A stretch of DNA of 53,226 nt from Candidatus Symbiopectobacterium sp. 'North America' (GTDB taxonomy: Bacteria > Pseudomonadota > Gammaproteobacteria > Enterobacterales > Enterobacteriaceae). Both the position numbers and the translations under genes were made by a program. Shown one piece after another: positions 47,967 to 53,226 of this stretch (positions are counted from its first letter, which is position 1; each line of letters begins with the position of its first letter). Location of the stretch: positions 1-53,226 of the forward strand of contig NZ_PEHF01000097.1 of assembly GCF_015762685.1 (NCBI RefSeq), read 5' to 3'. Under the pieces are notes generated by a model, which ran no database searches, was not told the DNA's origin, and saw only the letters and a list, made by a program, of their open reading frames with translations.

Positions 47967-49628
47967 TCATTCTCCCGGCTGAAAACGCTGATGCAGATGA
48001 ATCCCCAATAGCATGGTTGCAAGACTTACCGTCATTGCCACCGTTGCCATCGCCATTCCCTGCCCTACAGACCCTTGCTCAAACTGTCGCCATATAAAGA
48101 TCGCTGTGGTTTGCACACCCGCCGGAGCCAAGAGCAATGAGGTCACCAGCTCACGAACGGCAACGGCAAACACCAGCAGCATCGCCGCCAGCAAGCTGGG
48201 GAAGACAAGCGGTGCCACCACCTAGCGCAATGCCCTTAACGTCGAGGCGCCGTGAACGCGGGCGGCAGCTTCCAGGTTGGGGCCAAGTTGACGCAATGCC
48301 GCACTCACATAGCGGATGGGATAAGGCAACAACAAGCAACTGTACGCCAACAGGAGAATCGCCCATGAGTTGTAGGGCGTAATCGGCCAAAAGCTTCGGT
48401 TCCAGGCCAATATCAGCCCCACGCCAACCACAATGCCGGGAAGCGCCACAGGTAATAGCGAGAGGCCATCCAGTAGCGCCGCACCGCGGACACGCCTTAC
48501 CGTCACCAGCCAGGCCACCAGCGTTCCAACAATCCCCGTCAGTAATGCAGTGTCGCTGGCTAACCCCATTCTGCTTAAGAGCGCACTTAGCGCCTGATTT
48601 TGATTGTTCAGCACTTCACTAAAATGTCTTAGTGTCACATTGTCCGCAGATAACCCACCGGATAGGGTGCCGGAAAAGGCGGTTACCAGCATGGTGCTCA
48701 CCGGAATGCCTACAGCAATCACCGCCACGCTGGAGAACAGCGTCACGAAGGGCAGCGTCCAGCGCCCCGGATCGCAAATCACAATAGCCGCTGGCTTCAC
48801 GGTAATGGTGCCAACGTCTTTTCCCGCAGTGAGTGCGCGCTGAACGGTGTAGGCCGTCAATGCCAATGCAACCAACAACAACGACAGCACCGCTGCACCT
48901 AAAAGATCGATAGGCCAATCTGCAAGGCTTTGCTCAATCCCGGTGGTCAATGCCTGAATCCCCGCATGCAGGCCTATCGCAGCAGGCACGCCGTACTCCT
49001 CGATTGCCAGCGCGAACGCCAGCAGACAACTGGCCGCAATCGCAGGCAATGCCAGCGGCAATGTAACACGGAAAAATGCCGCCCACGGACCCGCGCCATG
49101 TACCCGGGCAACATCCGCAATACGCCCACCGTGACTCGCCATGCTGCGCGAGACGGCAAAATAGACCACAGGGAAAATATTTAATGCCATCACTATCGCC
49201 ATACCCGGTAATGAGAACAGCAGCGCATTAAACTTGAACGAGAAAATCTGTTCCAGATAACCGCGCGCTTGCAGTGCAAGCATCCATGACAGGGCCGAAA
49301 TATACGGAGGGATCAAAAAGGGGATCAGAAATAACAAATCCCACACTCGGGCACAGGGAATATGGAACAACCCGCGTAAGGTTCCCAACGTTATCCCCAA
49401 TAAGCCACTTAGCAATGCAACATCAATACCAATGCCGAAAGTATTAGAGATCAACCGGCCAAGGCGGGGATCCTGCGCCACGGCGATAAATGCACTCATT
49501 GGTTCACGCATTGAGCCTTCACCCAGCCCCGGAAAAACCGCTTGCAGCACGACAAAGATAACGGGAATACCCACCAGCACGAAAAGTATTGCCACCGTAA
49601 CCAGTGGCAATAATGCAAAACCTCTCAT
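47967..49628 (-). pseudogene. two-domain ABC permease (Fe3+/FbpB type), one amber codon
   Basis: About 553 codons with two sets of six hydrophobic helices and two EAA loops ('RIADVARVHGAGPWAAFFRV' and 'LEAAARVHGASTLRALR'), as in FbpB/ThiP-type fused permeases. TAG at 48222-48224 follows the second EAA loop; the frame continues 'VVAPLVFPSLLAAMLLVFAV' to the natural end. The last two or three membrane helices are therefore lost. It is the third gene of a minus-strand operon after the ATPase and binding protein. The substrate is probably ferric iron or a similar small ligand, by family only. Confidence 0.88.
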
Positions 49629-49668
49629 GTTTTCTCCTGCGCCAGCATTGCGCTGGCGCTGTTAATCC

Positions 49669-50673
49669 TTAACGTTGCCCGAACTGGCTCGCAAAACGCG
49701 CCAGAATAGCGTTACGTGAAGTGCTGGCGGCATCCCCTTCCGGGAGTAATGTCAGGGATTTAAACAGGGGACGTTTGGCATCAATATCCTGACGCGCAGG
49801 CATCAACCAGGCCTCTGCAACCGCCTCTTGCCCTGCGGGTGAGAGCACATAATCGACAAACGCTTTTGCCTGCTCCTGATGCTGACTGCTTTTCAGGATC
49901 ATCATCGGACGCGGCGCAATCGCCGTACCGCTGGTGGGAAAAATCACCTTGATCGATTCACCTTGCTCAACTCTGTTATAGGCCACGTAATCCACCGCGC
50001 CAAACACGGCAGCCTTGGCCCCCTGCAATACCGGCGTCAACGCTTGCGCGTTAGGGCCCGCCACGATCATCCCTTTGTTCTTCAAGGCATCAAACAGCTT
50101 CCAGGCGTTCTCACCTTGTGCATTTTGTAAACCGATAATCAGATCTAGCGAAGCACCTGAGAGTGCCGGATCGGGCATTGTCACCTTATCTTTGAATGCA
50201 GGCTGAGCCAAATCCTGCCAATCCTTCGGCTCTGGAGTACCACTTTTGCTGTTCCACACAATCCCCAACGCAGAAATGCCCTGAGCGACGTAATAAGGGG
50301 TTTTAAACGGTGCAGGTACCTGAGCTGCATTTTTACTTTAATAGGCCAGCAGCCAGCCACGCTGCTGCAAATCCGTGGCAGTATCCCAGGAGGCGGAGAT
50401 CAACACATCCGCACGCGGGTTCGCTTGTTCGGCGTCCAGCCTGGCCATTACTTTGCCGCTGGTGGCTTGAAAAATATCAACTTTAACGCCGGTTTTCTTT
50501 TCAAATCCGGCAGCCAGCTTGCTGCTTAACGATCCTGGCCCTGCGGTATACACCGTCAATGCCAGCGCACTGCTGCTTGCCATGACCAAAGAAAGCGCCA
50601 TACCTGTTAATACTCCTGATGTTAACTTTTTACTGGGGTAAACTGTACTGAGATTTACTGTGTTCATGTTCAT
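49669..50673 (-). pseudogene. periplasmic ABC substrate-binding protein, one ochre codon
   Basis: The N-terminus has a long signal peptide ('VLTGMALSLVMASSSALA'), then 'LTVYTAGPGSLSSKLAAGFE', typical of family 1/AfuA-FbpA-like binding proteins. TAA at 50338-50340 follows 'LQQRGWLLAY'. The same frame continues 'SKNAAQVPAPFKTPYYVAQG', 'LGIVWNSKSGTPEPKDWQDL' and '...KAFVDYVLSPAGQEAVAEAW' to 49669. Total is about 334 codons. The ligand is uncertain (ferric iron or phosphonate-type). Confidence 0.88.
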
Positions 50674-50685
50674 CGTATAACTCCC

Positions 50686-51372
50686 CTACTCTGCATTTAA
50701 GGTGGAAACAGAGACCAGTTGGCCTGTGGATAACGTGGCAATCGCATCTGCCATGGTGTTCGCTTCTTCGCGATCGTGCGTGACATATACCGTGGTCGTA
50801 CCTAACTGGCGAAGTAATGCCGACATCTCTTTACTGAGTGACTCACGCAGATCGCGATCAAGATTGGAAAGCGGTTCATCGAACAGCAGAATCCGCGGCT
50901 CGGCCACCACCGCGCGCGCCAAAGCGACACGCTGCTGTTGAGCGCCCGGCAATGCGGAGGGGTAGCGATCGGCCAAGGAGTGCAGCCCAACACGCTTCAA
51001 AGCGGCATCCGTTTTCTCTTTACGGCGCGCCGCATTGAGGCTGCGCATCTTCAGCGGAAAGGCAACGTTCTCACGCACCGCCATATGCGGCCACAACGCA
51101 TAGTCCTGAAACAACATCCCTAAATCACGTTGCTCCGGCGGTGCGCTAAAACGCGCCTCGGCGACCCGAACGCCACCGAAGACAATGCTGCCACCCGTCG
51201 GTTGCAGTAGCCCTGCCAGCAGTTTAAGCAGCGTGCTTTTGCCACAACCGGATGGGCCTAGCAACGCAAGTACCGTGCCGGCAGGAGCGTTCAGATCGAT
51301 GTCACGCAGAATCGGTTGCTGCGCAATGTGAAAGCAAAGGCCGCTAACCGTGATATCAACCGAGCGGTTCAT
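50686..51372 (-). CDS. ABC transporter ATP-binding protein with altered signature motif
   Basis: 228 residues from ATG 51372. Walker A 'GPSGCGKST', Q-loop 'LGMLFQDYALWPHM', Walker B 'ILLFDEPLSNLD' and H-loop 'VYVTHDREEA' are intact. The signature reads 'LPGAQQQRVALARA' instead of LSGGQ: the Ser and second Gly that contact ATP are replaced by Pro and Ala. Without a C-terminal regulatory domain it is shorter than FbpC (about 340). With permease and binding protein broken, it is likely a gene decaying by missense changes. Confidence 0.85.
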   Translation of the reverse strand: MNRSVDITVSGLCFHIAQQPILRDIDLNAPAGTVLALLGPSGCGKSTLLKLLAGLLQPTGGSIVFGGVRVAEARFSAPPEQRDLGMLFQDYALWPHMAVRENVAFPLKMRSLNAARRKEKTDAALKRVGLHSLADRYPSALPGAQQQRVALARAVVAEPRILLFDEPLSNLDRDLRESLSKEMSALLRQLGTTTVYVTHDREEANTMADAIATLSTGQLVSVSTLNAE

Positions 51373-51506
51373 CGCTCCGCTCCACGCAATACACGAGAGA
51401 CGTTTTGTGCAACCCGGCGTGGCCATAGCAGCAACGTGAGATAGCACAGTGGGGAGGACAGGCGTGTAAAAACTGCCTGCCAATAAAGCAGGAAAGACAG
51501 AAACAT
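51369..51506 (-). CDS. small hydrophobic ORF upstream of the ATPase gene
   Basis: ATG 51506 has a good SD (gagga) and opens 45 codons ('MFLSFLLYWQAVFTRLSSPL'). Its TGA overlaps the ATPase ATG (ATGA), suggesting coupled translation. It is hydrophobic with an Arg-rich end. It may be a leader peptide or a relic; no family is recognised. Confidence 0.4.
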   Translation of the reverse strand: MFLSFLLYWQAVFTRLSSPLCYLTLLLWPRRVAQNVSRVLRGAER

Positions 51507-51693
51507 ACGGGCATCCTCTTTGGGACTTTATATCGGAATCCGTAGGGTAAGAAAGCAATGCGACGGCGTGATGACAGAAAAAAGACGCTGGCGTTTCAGA
51601 CGTACAGGTGTATCAGCGTAGGAGCGGATGACCGAATAGCGAGAGAGGAAAAACTGCCGTCAGCGTAAGCCACTACATTGACGGCAGAAGGTA

Positions 51694-52482
51694 TCAGTTA
51701 TAGGCGAACAGAGTGCGCTGGCACAATGGCGAGCGGACGCAATCCGATGTGCGGAAAGAAACAATGCCAATCATGTCATCGTCCTGAAAACGATCCAATG
51801 CATCCTGCAAACCGGATTTCACCCCAACGGGTGAATCACATTGCGTAATATCCCCGTTGACAATCACCGTGACATTTTCATCCAGACGGGTCAGGAACAT
51901 CTTCATCTGATTTACCGTGACATTCTGTGCTTCATCAAGAATTACCACGGCATTTTCAAATGTGCGCACTCGCATATAGGCAAACGGTGCTATTTCCACT
52001 TTTCCGATCTCCGGGCGTAAACAGTATTGCAAAAACGATGCGCCAAGACGCCGCTGCAATACGTCATATACCGGGCGGAAATAGGGAGCGAACTTCTCAG
52101 TAATGTCACCAGGTAAAAAATCAAGATCCTCATCAGCCTGTAACACCGGCCGGGTAACAATTATCCTTTCAACCTCTTTATGAATCAGCGCTTCAGCCGC
52201 TTTGGCCGCACTGAGAAACGTTTTGCCACACCCCGCCTCACCGGTGGCAAAGATTAACTGTTTATTTTCTATCGCAGACAAGTAATGCTCCTGGGAGATA
52301 GTACGCGCGGCGATCGGTGACGTATCGCGATTTTCTCGCGCCATACCGATAGCCTCAATTCCCCCCATCTGAACCAGAGAAGTGACCGATTCTTCTTCAC
52401 GCTGACGATGACTGCGTGAATCACGACGAATAACGCGTTTAGCTTCACGACGCGCTTTGATCACTGCTTTTTGTTTTCCCAT
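51694..52482 (-). CDS. phoH: PhoH family ATPase
   Basis: 262 residues from 'MGKQKAVIKARREAKRVIRR'. The PhoH NTPase core has Walker A 'FATGEAGCGKTFLSAAKAAE', 'RIIVTRPVLQADEDLDFLPG', Walker B 'NAVVILDEAQNVT' and 'VIVNGDITQCD'. It matches E. coli PhoH along its length. In the usual 'YMRGRTF' segment the Gly is Val ('YMRVRTF'), a change at a conserved site. The frame is intact. Its cellular role (RNA-linked ATPase) is not settled. Confidence 0.93.
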   Translation of the reverse strand: MGKQKAVIKARREAKRVIRRDSRSHRQREEESVTSLVQMGGIEAIGMARENRDTSPIAARTISQEHYLSAIENKQLIFATGEAGCGKTFLSAAKAAEALIHKEVERIIVTRPVLQADEDLDFLPGDITEKFAPYFRPVYDVLQRRLGASFLQYCLRPEIGKVEIAPFAYMRVRTFENAVVILDEAQNVTVNQMKMFLTRLDENVTVIVNGDITQCDSPVGVKSGLQDALDRFQDDDMIGIVSFRTSDCVRSPLCQRTLFAYN

Positions 52483-53226
52483 AATGGCACCTTACAGTTT
52501 GTTTCACTTACCGCACATAACCACTGTGCGTGACGTTTCACTCACAAACGAGGTTGGCTTCCTTATTAAGTCGATACTGGAGACATGAGTAGCGTACCGC
52601 CAATAACAGCGGCGGACGATAATATCGTCCCGCAAAGTGGGCGCGAGGGATAAAAAACGGTGAAGCGATAGAGAAGAATAAAGACAAGACGAATTGCGGG
52701 AGAAATTCACACGGGGAGTTAGCCCCTCACCTCCCTTTATCAACCATCGCGTTTGATGACGGCGACAGCAGAGGTGATATTGAAAACGACATGTCAGAAG
52801 TTGCTGATTGGGTCCCCAAAAGGACATTACCATGTGCGTTCCTCACTGTGGCAACAACTATTCCACTATTCCACGGAATAATTATTGACCGTATTAGAAC
52901 TCCCGTTCATCACCCCGAGAAAATAACGCAGGTTGATGTCAGTAAGATGACATTGCAATAAAATGCCCTGCGTTGGCAAGCGTTTTTTACAGTTCCATAA
53001 CATTTATCTATGATAAAAAAATATAACCCTTTGCCGTTACAGACTTTTACCGCTTCATTTTTTTGAGGAACCAGATAGAAGCGCAGGCAGGGATACCTCC
53101 CTGCCCGTCTGACACACAGCGAGATACCGAACATCACGACGACTGGTTCGGCAGGGTCTTCCTCGATCATGGTGGGAGACTCATAACCCCATGTTTAACC
53201 TGCCGTAATGGAACATCACTGCCACC
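52483..53226. other. right-end region with no gene recognised
   Basis: No frame here shows family resemblance. A GC-rich inverted repeat (GGCAGGGA / TCCCTGCC, about 53086-53105) lacks a T-run. The region upstream of phoH presumably holds its promoter. Confidence 0.4.

Noticed and set aside
9950..51372. In-frame stops as a sign of stop-codon recoding or suppression
   Set aside because: TAA, TAG and TGA all occur inside genes and frameshifts are equally common, while intact genes end normally with the same codons.
52910..53170. 86-codon open frame at the right end
   Set aside because: No domain, no ribosome-binding site, and composition like non-coding sequence.

Overview
The window looks like a Pectobacterium-type member of the Enterobacterales (Pectobacteriaceae). 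The right half carries the conserved block yccA-tusE-yccX-hspQ-yccU-yccT-mgsA-helD-yccF-yccS-tfoX-sulA-ompA-matP-lonH-fabA in the usual enterobacterial order and orientation. A pectinolytic-type sugar-phosphate isomerase with a KdgR-box-like site and a tRNA-Ser(GGA) follow. The left 30 kb is a low-GC, mosaic genomic island inserted at the 3' end of tRNA-Ser(UGA) (serT, 30842-30929, minus strand). A degenerate copy of the same tRNA 3' end lies at 687-770 and marks the far edge of the island.

Layout. 1-670: left flank with a RidA-family gene. 687-770: tRNA-Ser remnant. 1.2-7.9 kb: a broken gene of unknown function, phage tail-tip (gpJ) and replication (lambda O/P) remnants, a broken periplasmic metallo-beta-lactamase-fold hydrolase and two damaged P4-type integrases. 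8.2-9.9 kb: a KwaA/KwaB-like (Kiwa) anti-phage pair with kwaB broken. 9.9-13.2 kb: a minus-strand operon for a type IVb pilus tip: PilV-like protein, a Sec-exported PilS-head-like protein and a prepilin with a long Ser-Ala-Ser repeat. 13.4-25.6 kb: a YjaB-like acetyltransferase, then an integrated mobilizable-plasmid module with a TraD-like protein, a candidate oriT, a MobA/MobL relaxase, a reverse transcriptase of the Abi/defence type, lipoproteins, an array of 16-bp palindromes spaced 22-23 bp, and a RepL-like protein. 25.8-30.6 kb: a P4-like accessory module on the minus strand with an AAA ATPase, a truncated H-NS-like protein, AlpA, a DUF6387-type gene and several unknown small genes separated by short GC hairpins.

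The dominant feature is gene decay. More than twenty genes carry in-frame TAA, TAG or TGA codons or frameshifts, and the reading frame and family similarity continue beyond the lesion. This affects almost the whole island and also chromosomal yccS (five lesions), sulA, a yebE-like gene and an ABC transporter operon at 48-51 kb. Housekeeping genes (fabA, ompA, helD, mgsA, hspQ, tusE, yccA, matP, lonH, phoH and both tRNAs) look intact. This pattern suits a lineage that recently became host-restricted and is losing dispensable genes, such as a Pectobacterium-related symbiont. An error-rich assembly is the main alternative. No CRISPR array or intact transposable element was seen.

Regulatory sites that could be read include a sigma-32 promoter before hspQ, a LexA box before sulA, FadR- and FabR-type operators before fabA, a KdgR-like box before the isomerase gene, a strong promoter with a GC-rich discriminator for tRNA-Ser(GGA), and several intrinsic terminators.
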